From an uncultured Microbacterium sp. (GTDB lineage Bacteria; Actinomycetota; Actinomycetes; Actinomycetales; Microbacteriaceae), in assembly GCA_913774845.1 (NCBI GenBank), contig CAJYJO010000055.1, positions 107,645 through 171,644 on the forward strand: a stretch of DNA of 64,000 nt, written 5' to 3'. Position 1 is the stretch's first letter, and each line of letters opens with the position of its first letter. The position numbers and the translations under genes are program-made. The notes under the pieces are model-generated. The model saw nothing but the letters and a program-made list of their open reading frames with translations. It was not told where the DNA came from and searched no databases. Positions 28,015 through 35,410 of the stretch are shown here, in pieces.

Positions 28015-29223
28015 CTACCGTGCCGACCCGGCGGCGCTCATCGCCGATTCGTAGACCTCGATCACCGGGTCGGCCCGTTGCTCGACCCGAGAGCGCCCAC
28101 GGATCATCGCCGCGCTGGCGGTGGTGAGGGTGTGGGGTTCTCGCCGCAGTCTCCCCACGAGTGCGGTGATCCCCGCGGCATCCGGTGTGTCGGCGAGGAA
28201 GCCACCGCCCGGCGGTACGACCTCGCGGAGATCCGGATCGCAGAACAGCACGGGAAGACCGGATGCCGCTGCTTCGAGCATCACCATCGGCTGGTTGTCG
28301 AAGTCGATCGAGGTCGACACCAGCAGGTGGCTCGCCCGCATGGCATCGAGAACCTGCTGCTGAGACACCGACCCGTGCAGGACCAGTGGGGCCCCCATTC
28401 GCTCGATCGAGCGCCGCGAGAGGCCGTCGCCGTAGACGTCCACCGAGACCCCGGGAGCGAAGGATCGCGCCGCTTCAGCGATCACCGCGGGGCGCTTCTC
28501 GGGTGACAGTCGCCCGACCCACAGCAGGCGAAGGGTGTCCCCGGGGGTGAGCCGACGCTCGAGAGGCGCGCCGATACGGTCGAGCACACTCTGCTCGAGC
28601 CCGTTCGGCACGACCGACACGGGCGCCTGGACCCCCTGCTGGGTGAGCTTGCGGGCGAAATGCGTCGACGGGACGATCACATGGTCGCTCGCGCGCGACT
28701 GCGCGAGCATGAGCCGCCACATGCGCCTCGCCGGCAGGGTGGCGGTGTAGGGCGAGTCGGCCGGCACGCGCAGACCGCGATGGGTGATCTGGCGCGAGTG
28801 CAGGGCGGCCAGCAGGGGGACGGTGACGCGGGGAAGCGGAACGACACTCGTCGTGTAGACGTCCACACGACCGTGCATGGTGTGAACGATCGGCAGGCTC
28901 AGATCACGAGCAGCACGCACTCCCGCAAGCGCGGCGAACATCTCGGAATGCGTGTGCACCACGTCGATCCGCCGCTCCGCCAGCTCCCGACGCAGCAGCG
29001 TCGCCGCGCGGCGCGGCGGCCAGGTGAACGGGTAGCCGTCGGGCCGGAACGCCCGGGAGATGGGGAGGGCGACGATCGACGGGTCATCGCTCGGCTCAGC
29101 CAGCGGACAGAACACCGTCACGTCGTGACCGGCTCGGGTGAGCACCTCCCGGAGCGACTTGACCGCGGTCTGCACGCCACCGAGCGTGGGCAGGTAGTAG
29201 TCGGTCACCAGGGCGATCCGCAT
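28015..29223 (-). CDS. GT4-type glycosyltransferase (GT-B fold)
   Basis: A 402-residue retaining glycosyltransferase. The N-terminus MRIALVTDYYLPTLGGVQTA has the glycine-rich acceptor loop, HTHSEMFAAL follows, and the C-terminal Rossmann half carries LLWVGRLSPEKRP and the nucleotide-sugar motif STSIDFDNQPMVMLEAAASG (E-x7-E type region). Such enzymes add mannose or glucose to lipids such as phosphatidylinositol mannosides or diacylglycerol. ATG 29223 is taken for the standard N-terminus. It is divergent from the SDR gene (40 bp), so the cluster that follows may share its regulation. Confidence 0.87.
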   Translation of the reverse strand: MRIALVTDYYLPTLGGVQTAVKSLREVLTRAGHDVTVFCPLAEPSDDPSIVALPISRAFRPDGYPFTWPPRRAATLLRRELAERRIDVVHTHSEMFAALAGVRAARDLSLPIVHTMHGRVDVYTTSVVPLPRVTVPLLAALHSRQITHRGLRVPADSPYTATLPARRMWRLMLAQSRASDHVIVPSTHFARKLTQQGVQAPVSVVPNGLEQSVLDRIGAPLERRLTPGDTLRLLWVGRLSPEKRPAVIAEAARSFAPGVSVDVYGDGLSRRSIERMGAPLVLHGSVSQQQVLDAMRASHLLVSTSIDFDNQPMVMLEAAASGLPVLFCDPDLREVVPPGGGFLADTPDAAGITALVGRLRREPHTLTTASAAMIRGRSRVEQRADPVIEVYESAMSAAGSAR

Positions 29224-29250
29224 GTCCCGAAGCTTACGGGTCGACGGTCC

Positions 29251-29256
29251 TAGAAT
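29251..29256 (+). promoter_or_regulatory. -10 box TAGAAT of a probable leaderless transcript
   Basis: TAGAAT followed by exactly seven bases and then ATG 29264 of the SDR gene, so the mRNA should start at the initiation codon. It would drive the SDR, metallo-hydrolase and ketosynthase genes, which overlap each other. Confidence 0.55.
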
Positions 29257-29263
29257 CGGGCGG

Positions 29264-30274
29264 ATGAGGGCAGGAGAGACGATCGGCGGCGCGCCTGGCG
29301 TCGTGCCCCGCGGAGAGACGGCGCTGGTCACCGGCGCGAGCGGGTTCCTCGGCGGGTACGTCGTGCGCGATTTGCGCGCCCACGGCTATGACGTGATCGC
29401 ATCGGGTCGCAACGCCTCCGCTCTGCCCGCGGGGGAGACCTTCGTCGGCGACCTCGACGACCTCGTTCGAGCCGACCTCGGCCGCACCGTGGACGTGGTC
29501 GTGCACTGCGCGGCGCTGTCCTCGCCGTGGGGCCGCTGGGCCGAGTTCGAGCACGCCAACGTGACCGGTACCGCACGGGTGCTGGAGTTCGCCCGCCGCG
29601 CCGGATCTCGCCGACTCGTGCACATCTCCTCCCCGGGGATCTATGCCGCCCCTCGCGACCGGGTCGGCATCCGGGAACACGACGTCGATCCGCGGCATCC
29701 GATGAACGGCTACATCCGATCGAAGCTCGAGGCCGAGGCTCTGCTGCAGGCCGCCTCCGCGGAGGGTGGGGGGCCGGAGATCGTCATCCTGCGCCCCCGA
29801 GGGATCATCGGTCGCGGCGACCCCAGCCTCGTCCCCCGGATCCTGCGGGTTCGTGAGCGGTTCGGCATCCCCCTGATGCGCGGCGGACGAGGGCTCGTCG
29901 ACCTCACCGCGGTCGAGAACGTCGCTCTGGCCGTGCGGCTCGCGGCCGAGGTGCCCGACGTGCACGGTCAGGCGTTCAACATCACCAACGGGGACCCCCG
30001 TCCGTTCCGCGCGGTGCTCGAGCAGTTGCTCGAGGGGCTGGGTCTCGAACCGAGGTACCGGCCGGTGCCGACCGCGGTCGCCTACGGAGTCGCGGCGCTC
30101 CTCGAGACCGTGTGCGGGGTTCTCCCCGGGTATCCCGAGCCGCCCGTCACGCGGTACACCGTCACGACGATCGCCCATTCGCAGACGCTCGACATGTCAC
30201 GTGCACGCGAACTGCTCGGCTATCGGCCCCAGGTCTCCCTCGATCAGAGCCTCGCGGAGTACGCCCGTGTCTGA
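29264..30274 (+). CDS. Extended SDR / NAD(P)-dependent epimerase-dehydrogenase (OleD-like)
   Basis: A 336-residue extended short-chain dehydrogenase. The cofactor loop VTGASGFLGGYV lies near residue 24, the catalytic Y-x3-K pair is in NGYIRSKLEAE, and RPRGIIGRGDPSLVP is typical of the 3-beta-hydroxysteroid dehydrogenase/OleD branch. It should reduce or oxidise a beta-keto or hydroxy group. ATG 29264 is chosen for its -10 box. The next gene starts within its last 8 bp, and the third gene is a ketosynthase, which together suggest modification of a condensed acyl product. Substrate not identifiable. Confidence 0.82.
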   Translation: MRAGETIGGAPGVVPRGETALVTGASGFLGGYVVRDLRAHGYDVIASGRNASALPAGETFVGDLDDLVRADLGRTVDVVVHCAALSSPWGRWAEFEHANVTGTARVLEFARRAGSRRLVHISSPGIYAAPRDRVGIREHDVDPRHPMNGYIRSKLEAEALLQAASAEGGGPEIVILRPRGIIGRGDPSLVPRILRVRERFGIPLMRGGRGLVDLTAVENVALAVRLAAEVPDVHGQAFNITNGDPRPFRAVLEQLLEGLGLEPRYRPVPTAVAYGVAALLETVCGVLPGYPEPPVTRYTVTTIAHSQTLDMSRARELLGYRPQVSLDQSLAEYARV

Positions 30275-31028
30275 GCTCACCTTCTTCGCCTGCGGTGAGA
30301 CCACCCACGACATGAGCTTGTTGCTGCGCGGCGCCCCTCGAGAGCGGCGTGTGTTCCCTGCCGGCGTGTTCCTGTACGACTCCGGTGCACGACGAGTGCT
30401 CTTCGACACCGGCTACGCGCCCGAACCCTGGCGCGCCGGACTCGGCGGATGGGCGTATCGGAGGATGCTCCCGCCTCGCGTCGGAGCGGGTGACACGATC
30501 GCCGAGCAGCTCGACCCCGCCACGATCACGCACGTCGTCCTCTCGCACCTGCACCCGGATCACGTCGGCGGTGTGCGGTTCTTCCCGAACGCCGCCTTCG
30601 TCCTGAGCGACGAGGCGCGCCGCACCCTCGAGCGACCCCGACTGCGCGACGGGCTGCTGCGCGACCTGCTACCGCCGTGGTTCCGTGAGGCGAGGGTGCT
30701 GCCCTCGCCCGCCTTCAGGTCCGGTCCGCGCGGGCTCCGCACCGCGGACCTCTTCGGTGACGGGTCCTATCTGCTCGTCGATCTGCCGGGTCACACGCGA
30801 GGTCATCTCGGTGCCCTCATCGAGCACGAAGTGCTACTCGCCGGAGACGCCGCCTGGGGGCGCGACCTGCTCGGGGAGGAGCGCCGCATCCGTCTCCTCC
30901 CGCGACTCGTCAGCCACGACATGACCCGGCAGCGCGAGACGGCGCGGATGCTCCTGGCCGCGGAGCAAGACGGGCTGCGGCTCCTCTTCAGCCACGATCA
31001 CCATCCGACCGGGCAGAACCTGCTGTGA
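30267..31028 (+). CDS. MBL-fold metallo-hydrolase
   Basis: A 253-residue metallo-beta-lactamase-fold protein. The zinc motif HxHxDH is present as VLSHLHPDHVGGV, preceded by VLFDTGYAP and followed by DLPGHTRGHLGALIE (third His) and LLAGDAAWGRDLL (bridging Asp), with a late His in FSHDHHP. This pattern fits lactonase or thioesterase-type hydrolases. Start GTG 30267 overlaps the SDR gene by 8 bp; the stop overlaps the ketosynthase by four. In this context it may hydrolyse a thioester or lactone made by the neighbouring ketosynthase. Confidence 0.87.
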   Translation: MSELTFFACGETTHDMSLLLRGAPRERRVFPAGVFLYDSGARRVLFDTGYAPEPWRAGLGGWAYRRMLPPRVGAGDTIAEQLDPATITHVVLSHLHPDHVGGVRFFPNAAFVLSDEARRTLERPRLRDGLLRDLLPPWFREARVLPSPAFRSGPRGLRTADLFGDGSYLLVDLPGHTRGHLGALIEHEVLLAGDAAWGRDLLGEERRIRLLPRLVSHDMTRQRETARMLLAAEQDGLRLLFSHDHHPTGQNLL

Positions 31029-32029
31029 CCACGAGAGGGGCGGAGATGCCGTCGCATCGATCCAACGAGCAGAAGCGTCGGGTCCGGCCCTGCCGGCTGG
31101 CCGGATGGGGAACGTATCTTCCGGATCGGGTGGTCACGTTCGGAGAACAGACGCGCTACCGCATCCCCGACGGCATGTCGCAGCTCGACATGCTCGCCGC
31201 GGCCGCCCAGGACGCCCTCCGGCGAGCCGGGCTCGATGCGGAAGACGTCGACTGCATCATCGCGGCCTGCGCGGCCGGCGTGCAGCCGATCCCGTGCACG
31301 GCGGCACTCGTCATGGAGCGTGTCGCCCCGCACGCCGACGCCGCCGCCTTCGACGTCAATTCGACCTGCACGAGCTTCATCACGGCGGTGGATATCGCGT
31401 CCCGGTACCTTTCGGCCGGCGACTACGAGCGGGTGCTCATCGTCTCCGGCGATGTCGGGACCCGCTTCCTCGACGCAGACCAACGCGAGAGCTTCGAGCT
31501 CTTCTCCGACGCTGCCGCCGCGGTCGTGCTGACGCGCGAAGCCGTCGACGACCGCGACGCCGCCGCGCCCGGAGTGATCGGCAGCCTTCAGCAGACGTGG
31601 CCCGAGCACGCGCACGACACCGAGCTCCGTGGCGGACTCTCGCTGCACCCGGCGCAGTCCTACGCCGACGGCGACCCCGCCGACTTCCTCTTCGCCATGG
31701 ACGGGCGGCGGGCGCTCCTGGGCATGTTGGCCGTGCTGCCCGATTTCTTCCAACGGTTCTTCGACCAGGTCGGTCTCGGTCTCGGGGACGTCGACCTCGT
31801 CGTGCCGCACCAGGCGAGTAGGGCGCTCGCCCTTGCGATGCGTCGGATCGGCATTCCTCGGGACGCATACGTCGACCGCGTCGCGGAGTTCGGGAACATG
31901 GTGTCGTCGTCGGTACCGTTCATCCTGGCGACCAGTCTCGATGAGGGGCGGATCGGCGCCGGAGACACCGTCGTGCTGTGCGGCACCGCCGCGGGCTTGA
32001 CCGCGAACGCTCTCGCGCTCCGGCTCTAG
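31025..32029 (+). CDS. Ketoacyl-ACP synthase III-family (FabH/OleA-like) condensing enzyme
   Basis: A 334-residue thiolase-fold enzyme with the KAS III triad: C115 in NSTCTSF, H262 in VVPHQASR and N291 in FGNMVSS. The N-terminal LAGWGTYLPDRVV is typical of the FabH/OleA superfamily. It is distinct from the housekeeping FabH of this window and lies with an SDR and a metallo-hydrolase, so it is probably a specialised acyl-condensing enzyme. GTG 31025 overlaps the hydrolase stop; an internal ATG at 31046 is possible. No acyl-CoA ligase or OleB-like hydrolase gene is adjacent. Confidence 0.87.
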   Translation: MTTRGAEMPSHRSNEQKRRVRPCRLAGWGTYLPDRVVTFGEQTRYRIPDGMSQLDMLAAAAQDALRRAGLDAEDVDCIIAACAAGVQPIPCTAALVMERVAPHADAAAFDVNSTCTSFITAVDIASRYLSAGDYERVLIVSGDVGTRFLDADQRESFELFSDAAAAVVLTREAVDDRDAAAPGVIGSLQQTWPEHAHDTELRGGLSLHPAQSYADGDPADFLFAMDGRRALLGMLAVLPDFFQRFFDQVGLGLGDVDLVVPHQASRALALAMRRIGIPRDAYVDRVAEFGNMVSSSVPFILATSLDEGRIGAGDTVVLCGTAAGLTANALALRL

Positions 32030-32199
32030 CACTGCGTCCGGCGAGCTGGGAGGTCGTCCGCTTGCGTGCCGGCCGGCTCGAGCTGCGGGGACCGCACGAG
32101 CGGCGGCTCGCGACCTGGAACGATCCGGCGCTGGACCTGCTCATCGAGACGTTCCGCGGCATCCGGGGTCCATTGCTCGTGGACGCGTACCTCCGTTGA
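32029..32199 (+). pseudogene. Possible 3' remnant of a lost gene behind the ketosynthase
   Basis: From the end of the ketosynthase an open frame of about 56 codons runs to TGA 32199, with the strong G/C third-position bias of real genes here (for example LATWNDPALDLLIETFRG, then RGPLLVDAYLR). It has no ATG or GTG with a ribosome site; only TTG 32061 could start it. The pattern suits the C-terminal end of a gene whose front was deleted and fused to the ketosynthase end. It might be the missing ligase or tailoring enzyme of the cassette, but that is unproven. Confidence 0.4.
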
Positions 32200-32221
32200 T
32201 GCCCGGGCCGCGCCCGAACGA

Positions 32222-32268
32222 GGAACGCCCGCCACCGCGGAGTGATCTCCGAGGGCGGCGAGCGTTCC
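32222..32268. terminator. Imperfect hairpin between ketosynthase cassette and CNNM genes
   Basis: GGAACGCCCGCCACCGCGGAG (21 nt, 32222-32242) can pair, with a few mismatches, with the complementary stretch at 32247-32268. It sits between convergent transcription units and probably stops both. Confidence 0.6.
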
Positions 32269-32289
32269 GGGCTCACGCCGCGGCGCACC

Positions 32290-33312
32290 TCACTGCACGA
32301 CCTCCGCCACCTCGGCGGGACCGGGGAGGATCTCGCGCAGCAGGTCGGTGAGCGTGACCACGCCGAGCAGACGGTCGCCGTCGACGACCGTGGCCAGCTG
32401 CACCCGGCCGCGGCGCATCCGCGCCAGGGCGTCGTAGGCCGAGGTTGCGGGCTCGAGCACCAGCGGCTCGCGAGCGATGTCAACGGCCGGAGTGGCCGGG
32501 TCGACGGTCAACGTGTCCCGCACGTGCGCGACGCGCGACGCGGCACCGGCGCCCACGAGGATGCGCAGATGCGTCGACGAGGCGGCGACGGCCTGGATGT
32601 CGGCGACCGTGGCATCCATCGCCACCGCCGTGGGGGAGCGTTCGGTACGCGCGATGTCGCCGACGGTGATCGTGCTCAGGGCGATGACCTGATTGATCGG
32701 CTCCGAGTACTGCTGCTCGAGCGTGCCCGCCTGACGGGAGTGCGCGACGAGCTCGCGGATGGTGTCGACGTCTTGACCGCCCGCCGCGGCCTTCTCGACG
32801 GGCTCGACACCCGACGCCTTGACCAGGCGGTTGGCGATGTGGTTGATCCACAGCAGGAACGGACGCAGCGGCCAGGTGAGCGCGCGGGCCAGGATGCCGG
32901 TGGCCTTGGCCGCGGTCTCGGGGTGCGCGATGGCCCAGGACTTGGGCGCCATCTCGCCGATCACGAGGTGCAGGAACGTCACCACGATGAGCGCCAGCAT
33001 GAACGCGATGATGTCGGCGAGGACGTAGGGCAGGCCCCAGGCCTCGAACACCGGTGCGAGGGCGTAATCGATCGCGGGCTTGGTGATCGCGCCGAGCAGG
33101 AACGTGCACGCCGTGATGCCCAGCTGGGCGAAGGCGAGCATGACCGTCAGTTCGTTGACGCCGCGCAGCGCGGCGCGAGCGGACGCGCTGGTCGCGGCCT
33201 GCTCCTCGAGACGGTGTCGACGCGCGGCGAGGAGGGCGAACTCGACGATGACGAAGAACGCGCTCGCGACGATGAGCCCCGTGGTGATGAGGGCGACGGC
33301 CCAGCCGTTCAT
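32290..33312 (-). CDS. CNNM/CBS-domain membrane protein lacking the CorC_HlyC domain
   Basis: A 340-residue protein: CNNM (DUF21) membrane domain in residues 1-190 (IVASAFFVIVEFALLAARRH, GEMAPKSWAIAHPE) followed by a CBS pair (about 200-335). It stops after the second CBS motif (VVDGDRLLGVVTLTDLLREI) and therefore lacks the C-terminal CorC_HlyC domain found in its upstream partner. ATG start overlaps the stop of that partner by four bases. The pair may form a hetero-oligomeric divalent-cation transporter. Confidence 0.85.
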   Translation of the reverse strand: MNGWAVALITTGLIVASAFFVIVEFALLAARRHRLEEQAATSASARAALRGVNELTVMLAFAQLGITACTFLLGAITKPAIDYALAPVFEAWGLPYVLADIIAFMLALIVVTFLHLVIGEMAPKSWAIAHPETAAKATGILARALTWPLRPFLLWINHIANRLVKASGVEPVEKAAAGGQDVDTIRELVAHSRQAGTLEQQYSEPINQVIALSTITVGDIARTERSPTAVAMDATVADIQAVAASSTHLRILVGAGAASRVAHVRDTLTVDPATPAVDIAREPLVLEPATSAYDALARMRRGRVQLATVVDGDRLLGVVTLTDLLREILPGPAEVAEVVQ

Positions 33313-34703
33313 CGGGCCGCCTCCTCATCGCGGGTCTCGACCGGGTCGGCATCGCGGTCCTTCTCGCGCAGCTGGACGCGCACCTGCGAGGGCACGTGTC
33401 GGTCGACCTCGACGACCTCGACGACGAGCCAGCGGTCGATCTCGATACCCTGGACGGTCTCGGATGCGCGCTCCGGCAGATCGATGCGCACGGTCGCGCC
33501 CACAGCGGGCAGGTCGCCGTTCGTCTCGATGACGAGACCGGCGACCGTCTCCGCGTCGGTCTCGGCGAGGTCGTGACCCAGGAGGCGTTCGAGTTCGTCG
33601 AGGTGCAGATCGCCGGGGACCGTCCACGCGTCGTCGCCCACCGCGGCCGCCTCGGCGACGATCGCGTCGTGCTCGTCGGAGAGCTCGCCGATGACTTCCT
33701 CCGTCAGGTCCTCGACGGTGAGGATGCCGTCGAAGTTGCCGTACTCGTCGACGACGCAGGCGAGCTCGTTGTGCGAGCTACGCATACGCTCGAGTGCGAC
33801 CGGCAGCAGCATGGAGGTCGGGATCACGACGGCGGGACGCATGACGGAGGCCACGGGTGCGTCGTCGCCGGGCTGCTCGCGCAGGATGTCGATGAGCTCG
33901 ACCACCCCGACGGGGGAGTCCTCGTCGCCGATCACCGGGTAGCGGGTGTGACCGGATGCCATGAGCGCACGCACCTCGCCGACGGTGGTGACGGGGGTGA
34001 CCGAGTCGGTCTGCGAGCGCGGCACCATGGCGTGCTCGACGTCGCGCTGCGGGAAGTCGAGGATGCGGTCGATGATCATCGACAGGTCGTCGGGGAGGTC
34101 GCCGCTCGCACGGGATTCCTCGATGATCGCCTCGAGGTCGCGAGCGGTCGCGCTCTCGTCGACGTCCTCGAGGGGCTCGATGCGCAGCAGACGCAGCAGC
34201 GCGTTGGCGGCCACGTCGAACACGGTGATGAGCCAGCCGAACAGGAGCAGGTAGATGCGCGTGGGAACGGCGAGAGCGCGGGCCAGCGGCTCAGGGCTCG
34301 CGATGGCGAGGTTCTTCGGGTACAGCTCGCCGAAGATCATGGTCACGATGGTCGCCAGCAAGAGCGCGGCCACGGTCCCGATGAGCACCGACACGGCCGG
34401 CTCGATGCCGACACCGCCGAGCAGGGTGCCCAACGACTGGCCGATGAGCGGTTCGGCGACGTAGCCGATCAGCAGCCCGGTCACGGTGATGCCCAGCTGC
34501 GCGCCCGACAACATGAACGACGTGCGTTTCGTGATCGCGAGGACGCGCTTCGCCTGCGCGTCGCCCTTCTCGGCCAAAGCCGCCATGCGCGAGCGGTCGA
34601 CCGACATGTACGCGAACTCCTGCGCGACGAAGAAGCCGCAGGCGACGATGATCGCCAGAGTGATGATGATCCCCAACAGAAGGGTCAGGGTCGCAGCCAG
34701 CAT
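33309..34703 (-). CDS. CNNM/CBS/CorC_HlyC membrane protein (hemolysin C family)
   Basis: A 464-residue protein with all three parts of the family: CNNM domain (LGIIITLAIIVACGFFVAQE, with IFGELYPKNLAIASPE), CBS pair (AMVPRSQTDSVTPV ... DEYGNFDGILTVEDLTEEVI), and C-terminal CorC_HlyC domain (VPGDLHLDELERLLGHDLAE). Related proteins export or exchange Mg2+ or Co2+. It is the first gene of a two-gene operon with the shorter CNNM protein. About 330 bp without genes separates its start from the next gene on the other side. Confidence 0.88.
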   Translation of the reverse strand: MLAATLTLLLGIIITLAIIVACGFFVAQEFAYMSVDRSRMAALAEKGDAQAKRVLAITKRTSFMLSGAQLGITVTGLLIGYVAEPLIGQSLGTLLGGVGIEPAVSVLIGTVAALLLATIVTMIFGELYPKNLAIASPEPLARALAVPTRIYLLLFGWLITVFDVAANALLRLLRIEPLEDVDESATARDLEAIIEESRASGDLPDDLSMIIDRILDFPQRDVEHAMVPRSQTDSVTPVTTVGEVRALMASGHTRYPVIGDEDSPVGVVELIDILREQPGDDAPVASVMRPAVVIPTSMLLPVALERMRSSHNELACVVDEYGNFDGILTVEDLTEEVIGELSDEHDAIVAEAAAVGDDAWTVPGDLHLDELERLLGHDLAETDAETVAGLVIETNGDLPAVGATVRIDLPERASETVQGIEIDRWLVVEVVEVDRHVPSQVRVQLREKDRDADPVETRDEEAAR

Positions 34704-35030
34704 CAGATCTCACCCCCTCTCCGGAAGAGGGGGCTCGAAGATCGGCCCTCCTGATCGGTGGAGGTGCGGTGATGGCTCACGGGTTTTCTCTCTCGTGGGT
34801 CGGATGATCGCAGATCCCCTCGACTCTATCGACGGGCCCGCGGCGCACCCTGAGCATTCGCCTCGACGTCGACGGCGGCCGTCACCGCGGGGTCGCCGAT
34901 ATATCGGTCTGCATGTACCCAAAGGGTCCCGGGGGTGAAATACTGAAGGTCCCCGCATTGCCCCGCTTCCCGGCGAGGTCCCGCCCTAGCAACAACAGGT
35001 GCGCTTCGTCGCGCCGGAAAAGGACCCGCC
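34704..35030. other. Gene-free stretch between CNNM operon and small DUF7882-like gene
   Basis: About 330 bp with no coding-like frame. It contains the 12-bp palindrome CCGATATATCGG at 34896-34907, unusually AT-rich for this genome, and then AAATACTGAAGG near 34937. It should hold the divergent promoters of the CNNM operon and the gene at 35031; the palindrome is a candidate operator. Nothing else was recognised. Confidence 0.5.
34896..34907. promoter_or_regulatory. AT-rich 12-bp palindrome, candidate operator
   Basis: Perfect palindrome CCGATATATCGG in the divergent promoter region. Its A/T core stands out against 70% GC surroundings. No regulator family can be assigned. Confidence 0.4.
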
Positions 35031-35372
35031 GTGGGACGCCTCATCTACCGCGATCGCGCATCGTTCGACATCGACGACCGCATCCTCGCCCACCTCCGCC
35101 TCGTCGTGATGAACAAGCTCCGACGCAACGAGGGGTTCATGCTGCAGCTTCCCGTGAACGAGGGGGTTCGACAGGCGAGCCTGTGGATCCACGCCTCGAA
35201 CGCGCTCGTGATGCAGTTCTACGGCGGCCGGGAGCCGGTCATCGATCGCGAACTCGTGGATCAGATGATGCACGACGCCAGCGGCGCCGACGGCCTCACC
35301 CTGACCGCCGCGGGCATCGCGCCGACACCGGCGCCGACGCGTCATCCGGTCGCCCACCGCCCCACGCGCTGA
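35031..35372 (+). CDS. Small DUF7882-like protein of Microbacteriaceae type
   Basis: A 113-residue protein starting MGRLIYRDRASFDIDDR, with LAHLRLVVMNKLRRNEGFML and SLWIHASNALVMQFYGG. This resembles a family of about 100-residue proteins common in Microbacteriaceae (sometimes mislabelled as ATP-dependent DNA ligase), to which DUF7882 is my best recollection. The last 20 residues are a Pro/Thr/His tail. GTG start behind GGAAAAGGA. Function unknown; monocistronic. Confidence 0.6.
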   Translation: MGRLIYRDRASFDIDDRILAHLRLVVMNKLRRNEGFMLQLPVNEGVRQASLWIHASNALVMQFYGGREPVIDRELVDQMMHDASGADGLTLTAAGIAPTPAPTRHPVAHRPTR

Positions 35373-35410
35373 TCTCGGTCGGCGTCCGACCTCCGAGCCG
35401 CGCGAGGGCG

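Noticed and set aside
32290..33312. The shorter CNNM gene as a truncated pseudogene
   Set aside because: Its frame ends cleanly after a complete CBS pair, it is coupled to its partner by an ATGA overlap, and paired long/short CNNM genes are common in Actinobacteria.
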